Assembly: GCF_013299165.1 (NCBI RefSeq)
Contig: NZ_JAAFKD010000017.1
Coordinates: 86,487 to 150,486, forward strand
Direction: 5' to 3'
Origin: Microcoleus sp. bin38.metabat.b11b12b14.051
GTDB taxonomy: Bacteria > Cyanobacteriota > Cyanobacteriia > Cyanobacteriales > Microcoleaceae
DNA: 64,000 bases
Below, one piece after another: positions 1-8,716 of the stretch (position 1 is the stretch's first letter; the number at the start of each line of letters is the position of its first letter). The notes under the pieces are model-generated. The model saw nothing but the letters and a program-made list of their open reading frames with translations. It made no database searches and was not told the origin of the DNA. The translations under genes and the position numbers were made by a program.

Positions 1-376
1 CAAGAACGGACTGAAGTCCGCACTACGAACAGGTTAGTAGTGAGGACTTTAGTCCTTCTTCGCTTAACTCAAGAACGGACTGAAGTCCGCACTACGAACA
101 GGTTAGTAGTGAGGACTTTAGTCCTTCTTCGCTTAACTCAAGAACGGACTGAAGTCCGCACTACGAACAGGTTAGTAGTGAGGACTTTAGTCCTTCTTCG
201 CTTAACTCAAGAACGGACTGAAGTCCGCACTACGAACAGGTTAGTAGTGAGGACTTTAGTCCTTCTTCGCTTAACTCAAGAACGGACTGAAGTCCGCACT
301 ACGAACAGGTTAGTAGTGAGGACTTTAGTCCTTCCTTAGTTTAACTCAAGAACGGACTGAAGTCCGCACTACGAAT
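1..376. repeat. 69-bp tandem repeat array of a hairpin-forming dispersed repeat
   Basis: Units start at 1, 70, 139, 208, 277 and 347, so the period is 69 bp, with one unit of 70. Each unit holds two self-complementary half sites (GGACTGAAGTCC and GGACTTTAGTCC), and the flanking CACTAC and GTAGTG pair, so one unit can fold into a long hairpin. The array is open in one frame only because 69 is a multiple of three; that reading is not a gene. The left end is outside the window. Related hairpins recur near 4.7, 11.5, 14.1, 15.5, 23.4, 48.1 and 59.3 kb. Confidence 0.95.
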
Positions 377-383
377 CTATTCC

Positions 384-2876
384 CTATTTAAAACCCGTCA
401 ACACCCCGTAAATCGCCCAAATCGCCATCGCCCGCAAATAGTGACTCGCCCGAAAAGTCCCCCCAGCCGTAATTGCTTCCGGCGTGCGAAACTGTAACCC
501 ATTCTCATAAATCTGCTTCACCACCGCATCCGTCAACTTAAACGCTTTATCCTCCATTCCCATCTGTACCAAAAAGGCCGCTAACCCAAAATTAATCCCC
601 GTCCAAACTTCCAAAGGATGAGTCGCATTCGGATTTTCCGGGGAACCGTTCAGCATCACCCCATTCGCTGCGCCGAACTCGCCGTCATTGAAGTTTAAAA
701 AGCAAGATTCATAGACGGTTTCTAAAGCGCTGACTGCACATTCAGGCGGCACAATATCTGGCAATCCCAACAGTTTTGCGTAAAATTGACCGCACAATTG
801 ATCCGCCATCACGACTTCGGAATTACTCTCGCTGTCCAAACGGTAATATTGACCGTTCCACAGTTTTTCTTGATAGCTGGGTCTGGCTTGTAGTAGCCAA
901 CTGTGATATAATGCAATCTTTGCTTGCGGATTCGGAAGGATGTCCGGTGCTGCATCTTCTAAGATTTCGCCGATCGCGATCGCACTCTCCAACGCCGCCA
1001 ACCACAAACCGCCACAATACGCACTAATTCCCCGCATTTGCCAATCATCAAACGTTTGATCCGGTGCACCGGAATTCTCAGGAATGCCGTCCCCATCCTC
1101 ATCAAAGGTTTTCAGATAAGCCAAAGCCTCCACAATTGCCGGCCAACACTCTTGCAAAAACTCACAATCTGTGCCACCAGTCAACAGGAAATCCCGATAA
1201 ACCTGCAACACAAAATCGCAAGGTAAATCCTTCCACAAATTGCAATCTTGATAGCTAGTATAATTCGTTTTCTCCCAAGGATGTTCGTTCGGAGCACCCA
1301 AATCGTGGGGCGTCGCGCCGACAGCTTTTCTAATCGCCGCAGCTTGATTCCAGCCAATAACTCTCGGCGTGTCGTCACCCGCAGAAATTGCCCTCGCAAA
1401 GGCAATCATTACCGACTTTTCTAATTCAGGCCACAACATCAACAAAGCAAAAGAACCATAAAGCCGCACGTCCAAACTTTCGTACCAGCGGTAATCAATG
1501 CACTCCAAAACCCCAAATTGACCTTTCGGATCGCGTTCATCCGCCGCACTCCACAGAGTACCGCCGTCAGTCAAAATATACAACTCATTAAACAGCGCCA
1601 TTTTAAAACTATCAGACAAGTCTGTGCGTTCTAAAATGGGTTTTTGCCAAGCTTCTATACTTTCGCGCCAAGTATCGGAATGCTTCATCGCCGTGCGAAT
1701 CATCGGCCACACATTTTTGCCATTGCGCCCGAAGAAATCGGTATAGCGGCGGTAGTAAGAAATTCCCGATGCAAATTCAGTAACGGGCAAATCCCAAGCT
1801 ATGATAAAAGGGATTTTGCGAGTTTTTCCTGGTCTAACTGTAAACCGAACTGCGATCGCACAGGCTAACTGTTCCCCTGGGGCGGCGGCTGTCTCATCTT
1901 TGTCATCCAACAAGAAACCTTCCGCAGCAAAGTGCCGCCAAATATCCTCACCGTTTCCCGCCGGGTTCCAGCGAGTTTGATAGAATACTTCTACCGCCGG
2001 ATTAGTAATTGTGGCGATCGCCCACTGTCCCTCCCCTTCTTGCGGTTCATCATCAGCCGTCAGTCGCGTCATCACGCAACCGATGCGGTGAAAGTCTTCC
2101 ACCAACAAATTAAAATTTCCCGCACTTTCTCCCCACCGGGGTTTATAGTCATAAAATGGACTGCCATCATCTCGCACCTTCACTTCTGGCGACTTGTTGG
2201 CGTTGGTAAACCAGCCAACAAGATTCTCCCAAGTTAGCATGATGCTGAGAGTAATCGGCGCATCTGTGGGATTGTGCGCCACCCATTCAAACATGGCTAC
2301 TGGGTAACTACTTTCTTGATAATTATTGGGCAGAATTGGCGAAAATTGCTCGCAGGTTAGTTGAGCTTCAAATACATTTTCGTAAACAAACCAACTCCGA
2401 GGATACAAAGCATGATAAGTCCCAGAATAATTAGATTTTTCCTCTCTCCCTTCAGCCTTCTGTTTCCCATCCGTTACGTCCGTTAAAAAATCCGCTGCCG
2501 AACTTCCTTCTTCCGACTTCCCTCGGACTTCTGAAGGATACCATTTCCAGGTAGATAAACTGCCATCTGTAGGCGGTTCAGTGGACAGTGCATAGGCTTG
2601 TTTCTTGCCTTTTGTTTCTTCAAATATGCTGAATTGACAAGCAGGTAAACTGCGAAAAATGTGCTCGCCGCCGTCGATGTGCCAGAGGTTAAAATCGCCC
2701 CGGGGCGATCGCCCAATGCAGCCTGCACCGAAGCCGCCCAAAGGCATTCCGTGCCAGGGCCCGTCGTCGAGATTGCTTGCGTAGCGGACTGTGTAGGGAT
2801 TCTCCCAACCGAGGCCGATGGGACGTTTCCAAGCCTGCGGGGGGATGTTTTGGTTAGATGTGCGATCGTTATTCAT
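384..2876 (-). CDS. GH116 family beta-glucosidase / glucosylceramidase-like protein
   Basis: This 830-residue protein resembles non-lysosomal glucosylceramidase (GBA2-type, glycoside hydrolase family 116). An N-terminal beta-rich domain (about 20-360, with PLGGFGAGCIGRSPRGDF near 45-62) precedes an (alpha/alpha)6 catalytic domain (about 400-825). In family members a Glu in an LEGQEY-like motif is the nucleophile and an Asp in a DQTYDGW-like motif is the acid/base; here these correspond to E458 in VLECIDYRWYESLDVRLYGS and D606/D610 in DQTFDDW, followed by SAYCGGLWLAA. The family removes beta-linked glucose from glycosides or glucolipids; the substrate here is unknown. No signal peptide is seen, so it is probably cytoplasmic. 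It stands alone, with repeats downstream and no co-directional partner nearby. Confidence 0.9.
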   Translation of the reverse strand: MNNDRTSNQNIPPQAWKRPIGLGWENPYTVRYASNLDDGPWHGMPLGGFGAGCIGRSPRGDFNLWHIDGGEHIFRSLPACQFSIFEETKGKKQAYALSTEPPTDGSLSTWKWYPSEVRGKSEEGSSAADFLTDVTDGKQKAEGREEKSNYSGTYHALYPRSWFVYENVFEAQLTCEQFSPILPNNYQESSYPVAMFEWVAHNPTDAPITLSIMLTWENLVGWFTNANKSPEVKVRDDGSPFYDYKPRWGESAGNFNLLVEDFHRIGCVMTRLTADDEPQEGEGQWAIATITNPAVEVFYQTRWNPAGNGEDIWRHFAAEGFLLDDKDETAAAPGEQLACAIAVRFTVRPGKTRKIPFIIAWDLPVTEFASGISYYRRYTDFFGRNGKNVWPMIRTAMKHSDTWRESIEAWQKPILERTDLSDSFKMALFNELYILTDGGTLWSAADERDPKGQFGVLECIDYRWYESLDVRLYGSFALLMLWPELEKSVMIAFARAISAGDDTPRVIGWNQAAAIRKAVGATPHDLGAPNEHPWEKTNYTSYQDCNLWKDLPCDFVLQVYRDFLLTGGTDCEFLQECWPAIVEALAYLKTFDEDGDGIPENSGAPDQTFDDWQMRGISAYCGGLWLAALESAIAIGEILEDAAPDILPNPQAKIALYHSWLLQARPSYQEKLWNGQYYRLDSESNSEVVMADQLCGQFYAKLLGLPDIVPPECAVSALETVYESCFLNFNDGEFGAANGVMLNGSPENPNATHPLEVWTGINFGLAAFLVQMGMEDKAFKLTDAVVKQIYENGLQFRTPEAITAGGTFRASHYLRAMAIWAIYGVLTGFK

Positions 2877-2930
2877 GGAATTAATCTTAGCGCGCGATCG
2901 AAATTAACAATCATTTTTGATTTAAGAAAT

Positions 2931-2996
2931 AGAGGACACGGCAGGGCCGTTTCCCTACCCGATGAAATAGAGGACACGGCAGTGCCGTTTCCATAC
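2931..2996. repeat. Two copies of a short ACGGCA..TGCCGT hairpin repeat
   Basis: Two adjacent copies of a 25-bp element reading GGACACGGCA then GCCGTTTCC lie at about 2932-2957 and 2970-2993. Each can form a small stem (ACGGCA with TGCCGT, imperfect in the first). A third copy in the opposite orientation is at 5398-5419. This is a short dispersed palindromic repeat, function unknown. Confidence 0.8.
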
Positions 2997-3035
2997 AGGT
3001 ATAATCTTCGTCAATTGTAGAGTCAATCTAAAATC

Positions 3036-3191
3036 TCAAATCGAAAAATGGAAAATCGACTCACAGTTTCGTGGGGGCCCTGTGGGTAATCTGTCAACTA
3101 ATTCTCCGTCGGCGATCTCGTAGCGGCAGTTGTCACAATATCGATCGAGAAATGCTTCAAAGGTGAGGATTTTTGGCGCGGTGTAAGTCAT
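3036..3191 (-). pseudogene. Uma2-family (DUF820) nuclease fragment, N-terminus only
   Basis: The 51-codon reading begins at the ATG at 3191 and contains LTFEAFLDRYCDN followed by CRYEIADGELVDRLPTGPP. That matches the start of Uma2-family proteins (PD-(D/E)XK nuclease fold, normally about 190 residues and very abundant in filamentous cyanobacteria). After the LPTGP motif the similarity ends and a stop follows, so the catalytic core is missing. I take it as a decayed remnant. The assignment rests on motif recognition alone. Confidence 0.65.
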
Positions 3192-3300
3192 TGCGAACTA
3201 ATAGTTTTTTACGGAAAATTTGCTGCTTTCAATAAATAGAATTATCCAAAATATTGCTAGAATATATTTTGGGCATTGTTTATGAGAGTTCTTGAACGGT

Positions 3301-3366
3301 GCAGGTGCGTCGCTATGAAATTGTGGATTTTTGGGCAGAGATTTTTAAGGGCGACACACCCTACGG
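3301..3366. repeat. GTGCGTCGC..GCGACGCACC dispersed inverted repeat
   Basis: The element starts with GCAGGTGCGTCGCTATGAAA and ends with GGGCGACACACCCTACG, so the ends pair imperfectly around an AT-rich centre. The same element occurs three times at 23459-23806 and four times in tandem at 29991-30355. It abuts the stop codon of the gamma-carbonic-anhydrase-like gene on the other strand. Confidence 0.85.
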
Positions 3367-3367
3367 C

Positions 3368-3925
3368 TTATTCTATCAACTCAGCAAACCCCAAATCAGA
3401 ACCTTTTCCCGCGTGCACTAAAGCCAACTTTTCGTAACGCTTAGCGTGTTCCACCAACTCCGCAGATTCCTCTTCAGACAGGTCTCGCAGCCGCTTCGCA
3501 GGCACTCCCGTAACTAGCGTGTGAGGGGGAACGTCTTTGGTGACAACCGCCCCTGCACCGACGATCGAGCCTGTGCCAACTCTCACTCCATCCAGGACGA
3601 TCGCCCCAATCCCGATCAAACAACCCCGTTCAATGTAAGCTGAATGAATCACCGCTCGGTGTCCGACTGTCACAAAATCTTCCAAAACAGTCGGTTTTCC
3701 CGGATCGCCGTGTAGAATTGCTCCATCTTGGATATTGGTACTTTTGCCGATCGCAATTCGCTCTACATCCCCGCGCACCACCGCCCCGTACCAGATACTA
3801 GCGCCCGCAGCCACTTCTACCCTGCCGATGACAACAGCGCTAAAAGCGACAAAAGCAGCTTGGGAGAGATCCGGCGCGGGCCAATAGGTAGAAAGTGCAG
3901 GCAGAGGTTCGTTGAGATTGCTCAT
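3368..3925 (-). CDS. Gamma-carbonic-anhydrase-like hexapeptide protein
   Basis: This 185-residue protein is made of left-handed beta-helix hexapeptide repeats from about residue 30 to 145 (for example [20 protein letters not shown]), followed by a C-terminal helix, the build of the gamma-CA/YrdA/PaaY family. Three histidines at H72, H89 and H94 (LHGD and VGHRAVIH) sit where the family places its zinc ligands, so metal binding is likely. Whether it has carbonic anhydrase activity cannot be told from sequence; many members are inactive or act on other substrates. It differs from CcmM, which carries extra RuBisCO-small-subunit-like repeats. The gene is monocistronic. A dispersed repeat touches its stop codon. 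Confidence 0.85.
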   Translation of the reverse strand: MSNLNEPLPALSTYWPAPDLSQAAFVAFSAVVIGRVEVAAGASIWYGAVVRGDVERIAIGKSTNIQDGAILHGDPGKPTVLEDFVTVGHRAVIHSAYIERGCLIGIGAIVLDGVRVGTGSIVGAGAVVTKDVPPHTLVTGVPAKRLRDLSEEESAELVEHAKRYEKLALVHAGKGSDLGFAELIE

Positions 3926-4030
3926 CTTTTTGGTCGATCGTGATACTTCTAGCAGATTAGCTGGTTGTGGATACGGGATATAATAAAACTATTTGCCACT
4001 TTTGCAGATAAATATGCTGGGACGCAATAA

Positions 4031-4540
4031 ATGATTGAAGTTGCCTTGCAATACCCGATGTTTGGCCCGGAAATTCAGTGTCCACACTGTCGCCAAACAA
4101 TTGCGGCTTTAACACTCACCGATACCTATTTGTGTCCGCGTCACGGGGCATTTGAGGCAGATCCAAAAACGGGGGAACTCGTTCACCTTCAGTCTGGGCG
4201 ACACTGGCGCCGCTGGGAAGATGAATGGTATCGCCAGCACACTCACCCCGACGGAATTCGGTTTGAAATTCACGAAGCGCTCGATCGACTCTATACTCAA
4301 GGCTACCGAGCAACTCGCGTGATCGTTGCCCAACGCTATCGGGAATTAATCAGCGCCTATTTAGAACGCAGCACACCTTGGCGAAGCCAGCCGGACTCGC
4401 CACGCCCCCGGCTGTACGGTTTACCAGTCGATTTTAGCCCCGATCCCCAAGAGGAACCTTGTTGGGAAGTGATTAATTTTGATTTGGAAAAAGAGCCGGG
4501 AGTTCCAATTAGATATCCCTATTTTCGGTTATTTGAATAG
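4031..4540 (+). CDS. TIGR02652 family protein with a zinc-finger-like N-terminus
   Basis: The 169-residue product matches what I know of a cyanobacterium-restricted conserved family (TIGR02652), function unknown. A CPHC pair (C17, C20) and a CPRH pair (C35, H38) form a probable zinc site at the N-terminus. The remainder is rich in W, R and Y, with a helical stretch near 84-115 and an acidic aromatic tail. The ATG at 4031 is chosen because an upstream ATG at 4014 runs into a stop within seven codons. The TAG stop is also the first three bases of a heptanucleotide repeat array. No operon partner is evident. Confidence 0.75.
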   Translation: MIEVALQYPMFGPEIQCPHCRQTIAALTLTDTYLCPRHGAFEADPKTGELVHLQSGRHWRRWEDEWYRQHTHPDGIRFEIHEALDRLYTQGYRATRVIVAQRYRELISAYLERSTPWRSQPDSPRPRLYGLPVDFSPDPQEEPCWEVINFDLEKEPGVPIRYPYFRLFE

Positions 4541-4572
4541 TCAGTAGTCATTAGTCAGTAGTCATTAGTCAT
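4538..4572. repeat. TAGTCAN heptanucleotide repeat
   Basis: Five heptamers TAGTCAG/TAGTCAT run in tandem, and the first overlaps the stop codon of the preceding gene. This is a short tandemly repeated repetitive sequence of the kind common in filamentous cyanobacteria. Confidence 0.85.
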
Positions 4573-4592
4573 TGGTTGATTAGTCGTAGGTA

Positions 4593-4696
4593 ATACCATT
4601 TTTTTAAAGTTATGAGAAACTTTCATGAACAGGTAAAGGAAATAATTACAAAGCCCAATTGTCCTGTATCTCTATCAGATCTTTAAAAAATGGTAT
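4593..4696. mobile_element. 104-bp miniature inverted-repeat element, copy 1
   Basis: The element begins ATACCATTTTTTTAAAG and ends CTTTAAAAAATGGTAT, giving near-perfect terminal inverted repeats of about 17 bp with no coding capacity. A second copy with the same ends and related interior lies at 4773-4877. The two copies flank a 59-bp hairpin of another repeat family. Confidence 0.75.
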
Positions 4697-4711
4697 GGCC
4701 ATAATAAAAAT

Positions 4712-4770
4712 GGTTCGTAGTGTGGACTTTAGTCCGCAATAAGAGCGGACTAAAGTCCACACTACGAACC
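4712..4770. repeat. GTAGTGTGGACTTTAGTCC hairpin repeat
   Basis: A 59-bp inverted repeat that starts GGTTCGTAGTGTGGACTTT and ends with its complement ACTACGAACC. It is a single-unit member of the family seen in tandem at 1-376 and 48083-48397. Confidence 0.9.
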
Positions 4771-4772
4771 TT

Positions 4773-4877
4773 ATACCATTTTTTTAAAGTTATGATAGAG
4801 TTTTATGAAAAGGTCAAGTAGATAATTACAATGTCCAACGGTCGTTTATCTCTATTGCATCTTTAGAAAAATGGTAT
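4773..4877. mobile_element. 105-bp miniature inverted-repeat element, copy 2
   Basis: Same terminal inverted repeats as the copy at 4593-4696 (ATACCATTTTTTTAAAG to TAGAAAAATGGTAT), with an interior that is similar but diverged, so the two copies are not a very recent duplication. Confidence 0.75.
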
Positions 4878-4883
4878 AACAAC

Positions 4884-4945
4884 AACTATCAACTATCAAC
4901 TGTCAACTATCAACTATCAACTGTCAATTGTCAACTGTCAACTGC
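4884..4945. repeat. TCAACTN heptanucleotide repeat
   Basis: About nine degenerate heptamers (TCAACTA/TCAACTG, one TCAATTG) run directly up to the start codon of the VOC gene, so that gene's leader and ribosome-binding region consist of repeat sequence. Confidence 0.85.
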
Positions 4946-4948
4946 CAA

Positions 4949-5392
4949 ATGCACCACGCCTCAATTCGCACTGCTAACATTCACCGGGCGATCGCCTTTT
5001 ACGAACAGTTAGGATTTACTGTGAGCGATCGCTTTACTACAGGTTACACCCTCGCCTGTTGGATGGAAGGTCTCAACGGACGCATCGAACTCATTCAAAT
5101 CCCGGAACCCAAACCCGCACCCGATGCTTTTGCAGACGAGCATTATGTTGGATATTATCATTTATCCTTCGATTTAACTGAGACGACAACTGATTTGCCC
5201 AGTTGGTTGCAGTCTCTCAAACAGCGGTTTGACGAAGCAGCGAAAGACGAACCAAATCAGTTTCAAGCTTTGAAAGTGTTATTAGAACCGACTCAACAGG
5301 CGATCGGGCAAAATGTTTATGAAGTAGCTTTTATTGCCGATACCGACGGTTTACCCTTAGAGTTTATCCGGCGCCTTAATTCTATCAATTAA
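4949..5392 (+). CDS. VOC-superfamily (glyoxalase/bleomycin-resistance fold) protein
   Basis: This 147-residue protein has two beta-alpha-beta-beta-beta modules: HHASIRTANIHRAIAFYEQLGF at the start and a second half ending in VYEVAFIADTDGLPLEFIRR. That is the vicinal oxygen chelate arrangement of lactoylglutathione lyases and related metal enzymes. Likely metal ligands are the N-terminal His, the Glu of GRIELIQIP, the His of YYHLSFDL and the Glu of LEFI. The substrate is not predictable. I choose ATG at 4949. An in-frame TTG at 4928 would add seven residues encoded by the heptamer repeat, and MHHASIR fits the family start. No Shine-Dalgarno sequence is visible because repeats fill the leader. 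Confidence 0.8.
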   Translation: MHHASIRTANIHRAIAFYEQLGFTVSDRFTTGYTLACWMEGLNGRIELIQIPEPKPAPDAFADEHYVGYYHLSFDLTETTTDLPSWLQSLKQRFDEAAKDEPNQFQALKVLLEPTQQAIGQNVYEVAFIADTDGLPLEFIRRLNSIN

Positions 5393-5397
5393 AAGTA

Positions 5398-5509
5398 GGG
5401 AAACGGCATTGCCGTGTCCAGCTCTGGGCTCTGCGATTTTTAACTAAATCTTTGATGCGAGCCACTCAACCGCAGATATCAGGCAGATTAACACAGATAA
5501 ACGCAGATG
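5398..5509. repeat. Short dispersed repeats in a 326-bp gene-free gap
   Basis: The gap between the VOC gene and the Nramp gene (5393-5718) has no convincing gene. At 5398-5419 lies a GGAAACGGCA/TGCCGTGTCC hairpin related to those at 2931-2996. At 5468-5509 lies AACCGCAGAT..ACACAGATAAACGCAGATG, a repeat also found inside the element at 46098-46212 and after feoB at about 63899-63928. Just upstream of the Nramp start an AATATGAAAAG sequence is directly repeated (about 5678-5699); a regulatory role is possible but unsupported. Confidence 0.7.
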
Positions 5510-5718
5510 AATTCCTGATTGGAAAGTGAAGGAAAGCAATTCAAGTCTATTGAGCGATTGATTTTTGGCGATCGCCCGTACTTCCCTTCAACCTCAAAAA
5601 TATACACAACTTAATATATACCGGGACTCCGCCAGATTTTGAGCCATCCGACTGATGAAATTTAACGAGATTTGTGAGAATATGAAAAGAATATGAAAAG
5701 TCTTGAACCGTAAAACCA

Positions 5719-7023
5719 ATGACCCACTCGGAAAACAGACCCAGCCTTCCTGAAGTCCACCGCAGCATCCCCATTCCCAACAGCAAAGGCTTCTGGCGTA
5801 AAATGCTGGCTTACGCAGGGCCTGGATATCTGGTTTCCGTGGGTTACATGGACCCGGGAAACTGGGCGACTGACTTAGCGGGGGGAGCAAAGTTTGGCTA
5901 CGCGCTATTAAGTGTGATTTTGCTATCTAATTTGATGGCAATTTTGCTGCAATCACTGTGCGTGCGGTTGGGAGTCGCAACGGGACGAGATTTGGCACAA
6001 GCTTGTCGAGATTATTTCAGCCCGCGAGTCAGTTTCTGTCTCTGGATACTTTGTGAAATTGCGATTTCTGCTTGCGATTTAGCTGAGCTTGTTGGTAGCG
6101 CGATCGGGCTGCAATTGCTATTTCGCATTCCCTTAGTTTGGGGAGTGTGCATTACTGCATTAGATGTGATGATGGTGTTATTTTTACAAGGCAGAGGCTT
6201 TCGTTATATCGAAGCTTTGGTGATTACTATTATTACAATTATTGGCGGTTGCTTTGTCGCGGAAATATTTTTTGCTAAACCCGATACCGGAGGAGTTTTA
6301 CTCGGTTATGTTCCCAGCCTAGAGATTTTGCAAAATCAGGGAATGCTGTATATTGCGGTTGGGATTTTAGGGGCAACTGTGATGCCGCACAATCTCTACC
6401 TGCATTCATCGATCGTGCAAACTCGCGCTTGGCAAGAAACTTCTGATAAAAAATGGGAAGCAATTAAGTTTGGCACAATTGATTCTACAGTAGCGCTGTC
6501 AATAGCTTTGTTTATTAATTCAGCCATTCTAATTTTGTCTGCTGCAACATTTCACTTTACTGGCTATCAAGAAGTAGCTGAAATTCAAGATGCTTACAAA
6601 CTGCTTTCTCCGGTGCTGGGTGTGGGTTCTGCTAGTGCAATTTTTGCCTTTGCTTTATTGGCTTCGGGGCAGAATTCAACCTTGACTGCAACTTTAGCAG
6701 GACAGATTGTGATGGAAGGGTTTTTGCATTTTCGTCTGCGGCCTTGGTTGCGGCGCTTGCTGACTCGACTGGTGGCTATTGTGCCGGCTTTGCTCTCAAT
6801 TATCTGGTTCGGTGAAGGCAGTACAACTAATTTACTGGTTTTCAGTCAAGTGATTCTCAGTTTGCAATTACCTTTTGCCGTAATTCCTTTGGTAATGTTT
6901 ACTTCTAACGGGCGCTTGATGGGAGAGTTTGTCAATCCATTTTGGCTGAAAGCGGTAGCTTGGTTAGTGGCTAGTATTATAGTAGGATTAAATAGTTGGC
7001 TGTTATTACAAACCATTTTCTAG
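5719..7023 (+). CDS. mntH: Nramp-family divalent metal transporter (MntH-type)
   Basis: This 434-residue polytopic membrane protein carries the family hallmarks: MDPGNW (residues 44-49) in the first unwound transmembrane helix, and [12 protein letters not shown] (219-230) in the sixth. The Asp and Asn of the first motif and the Ala and Met of the second coordinate Mn2+ or Fe2+ in known Nramp structures. About eleven hydrophobic segments follow a short hydrophilic N-terminus. It most likely imports manganese by proton symport at the plasma membrane, important for photosystem II supply; Fe2+ is a possible second substrate. It is a single gene converging on the protease gene, with a shared terminator between them. 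Confidence 0.92.
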   Translation: MTHSENRPSLPEVHRSIPIPNSKGFWRKMLAYAGPGYLVSVGYMDPGNWATDLAGGAKFGYALLSVILLSNLMAILLQSLCVRLGVATGRDLAQACRDYFSPRVSFCLWILCEIAISACDLAELVGSAIGLQLLFRIPLVWGVCITALDVMMVLFLQGRGFRYIEALVITIITIIGGCFVAEIFFAKPDTGGVLLGYVPSLEILQNQGMLYIAVGILGATVMPHNLYLHSSIVQTRAWQETSDKKWEAIKFGTIDSTVALSIALFINSAILILSAATFHFTGYQEVAEIQDAYKLLSPVLGVGSASAIFAFALLASGQNSTLTATLAGQIVMEGFLHFRLRPWLRRLLTRLVAIVPALLSIIWFGEGSTTNLLVFSQVILSLQLPFAVIPLVMFTSNGRLMGEFVNPFWLKAVAWLVASIIVGLNSWLLLQTIF

Positions 7024-7145
7024 TAAGTAATCTGAGGCTAAATCTGGCTTTAATACCGCGTTTATTCTTGAGTCCACGGAGGTGGACTTCGTTTGTATAG
7101 CAGCGGTTTCAACCGCCGAATTTTTTCAAATCAAACCACAAAAAC

Positions 7146-7167
7146 AAAACCCGCCGGTGCGGGTTTT
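7146..7167. terminator. Bidirectional rho-independent terminator
   Basis: AAAACCCGC and GCGGGTTTT form a perfect 9-bp stem with a CGGT loop, with A and T tracts on either side. It lies between two convergent genes (Nramp, plus; protease, minus) and can serve both. Confidence 0.85.
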
Positions 7168-7203
7168 ATCTTAAAGCTGATTGTTAATCGCTGATAATTT
7201 CAA

Positions 7204-8535
7204 CTACTTCTTAGGAACAAGAGCCTCAGCAGCAACGGGACGGGAAGACGAGGCGCTAGTTTTCAAAAGTGCGATCGCCTGCGCGTAGCAAGGATCGTCC
7301 TTAGTAGCAACCAACGTCGGTTTGTTAGCTAATTTCAGCTTTTGTTCGTCGGTGACTACCACCTTAACATCGGGAGTAACACCCTTGTGGCTGATGTCCG
7401 TACCGTTGGGAGTATAGTAGTGAGCGATCGTCACCGCCAATCCCGAACCGTCAGACAAAGAATGCACCGACTGCACCAAAGCCTTACCAAAAGTTTGGCC
7501 GCCCATGACAGTGGCGCGCTTGTTGTCCTTGAGAGCACCGGCCAAAATCTCGCTAGCGCTGGCGGAGTTGTCGTCCACCAGTACCACCAAAGGCTTGTCA
7601 GTGATCGCAGTGCGGTTGGCCCGCATTTCCTGAGAATCGCCAGCCCGATCGACTGTACGGACGATCGCCCCAGTATCCATCCACATCCGGGCGATATCAA
7701 TGCTCACCCGCAACAGCCCGCCGGGATTGCCGCGCAAATCCAACACAAAAGCATCAGCCTTCTGATCCGAGAGCTTTTTAATCGCCGCCTGCATTTGTTC
7801 GCCCGCGTGGGAACTAAACTCTTGCAAGCGGATGTAACCCACATTCTTGCCGCCTTCATTCTTGAGGCTGTAGCGCACCGCTGCTACCTCAATTTTCGCC
7901 CTAGTCAGAGTGAGTTCAAACTCGCTTTTGCCCTGACGAGCAATCCGCAGCGTGACTTTCGTACCTTCAGCACCCCGAATAATCTGAGCCGCATCCGAGA
8001 CAGTCATGCCTTGGGTAGTTTTGCCGTCAATCACCAAAATCCTGTCACCCGCTTGAATCCCTGCCTTGAGGGCCGGGGAATTTTCCATCGGTTCGACTAC
8101 CGTAATCGCTTTGGTTTTCTCGTCTTGTTCCAACCGCATCCCCACCCCTGTCAGTTCCCCAGAAGTTTGATTCGTCAGCGCTTCATACTGCTTGGGGTCC
8201 ATGAAGCGAGTGTAGGGATCTTGCAATTTCTCCAGGGCTTTGCGGAGGGCGGTGTAAGCAGCTTCGCGAGAAGTATAATTTTTGCCGAGCAAGTCTTGGC
8301 GGGCCGCGGCCCAGTCAGTCTTATTAAAGCTGCCATCGACATACTCTCGGTTCACAATTTGCCAAGCTTCGTCTAAAACAGCTTTGGGGCTATCTTGAAG
8401 CTCAGCGCGGACGGATTGAAAAACCCCCGGAACGAGTAAAGATATCGAAGCGGTTGTTGCCATCGCCCCAGTGAACAGGGCTGCCTGTAACATAGAAAAG
8501 CGTTTGCGGGCTTGATTCATTGAATTTTGGCTCAA
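7204..8535 (-). CDS. Carboxyl-terminal processing protease (S41 family)
   Basis: This 443-residue protease has a hydrophobic export/anchor segment at residues 16-38, a PDZ domain (about 117-200, with GVGMRLEQ and AGDRILVIDG) and an S41 catalytic core (about 225-390). The catalytic dyad is S326 in NSASASEILAGAL and K351 in TFGKALVQ, the 25-residue spacing seen in D1-processing proteases. The family includes CtpA, which trims the D1 precursor of photosystem II, and paralogues CtpB and CtpC with broader roles in lumen or periplasm; sequence alone does not settle which this is. It is transcribed divergently from the membrane protein gene at 8717, with 181 bp between them. Confidence 0.92.
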   Translation of the reverse strand: MSQNSMNQARKRFSMLQAALFTGAMATTASISLLVPGVFQSVRAELQDSPKAVLDEAWQIVNREYVDGSFNKTDWAAARQDLLGKNYTSREAAYTALRKALEKLQDPYTRFMDPKQYEALTNQTSGELTGVGMRLEQDEKTKAITVVEPMENSPALKAGIQAGDRILVIDGKTTQGMTVSDAAQIIRGAEGTKVTLRIARQGKSEFELTLTRAKIEVAAVRYSLKNEGGKNVGYIRLQEFSSHAGEQMQAAIKKLSDQKADAFVLDLRGNPGGLLRVSIDIARMWMDTGAIVRTVDRAGDSQEMRANRTAITDKPLVVLVDDNSASASEILAGALKDNKRATVMGGQTFGKALVQSVHSLSDGSGLAVTIAHYYTPNGTDISHKGVTPDVKVVVTDEQKLKLANKPTLVATKDDPCYAQAIALLKTSASSSRPVAAEALVPKK

Positions 8536-8716
8536 TTCGATTTTAGATTTTTGATTTGAGATTTTAAATTGCTAAAAAATCTCAGACTACGATTTAAACT
8601 ATTGTGTGGAGGCTCCACTATCCCTGTGGACAGTTTAACGAGATTCATAGCCGATCGCCAACCAATCATTACTCTATTTTAATAAACTTAATTTTAAACT
8701 TGGATTTAAAGGTGCC

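Noticed and set aside
40-339. Open plus-strand frame of 99 codons with a 23-residue repeat
   Set aside because: It is the translation of the 69-bp tandem repeat; the period is a multiple of three, and no start context or homologue-like feature exists.
1-376. CRISPR array
   Set aside because: Units are contiguous near-identical 69-bp repeats with no unique spacers, and no cas genes are present. The same holds for the arrays at 29991 and 48083.
7342-8376. Plus-strand frame of 344 codons opposite the protease gene
   Set aside because: Antisense to a clearly conserved S41 protease with catalytic residues; no recognisable domain.
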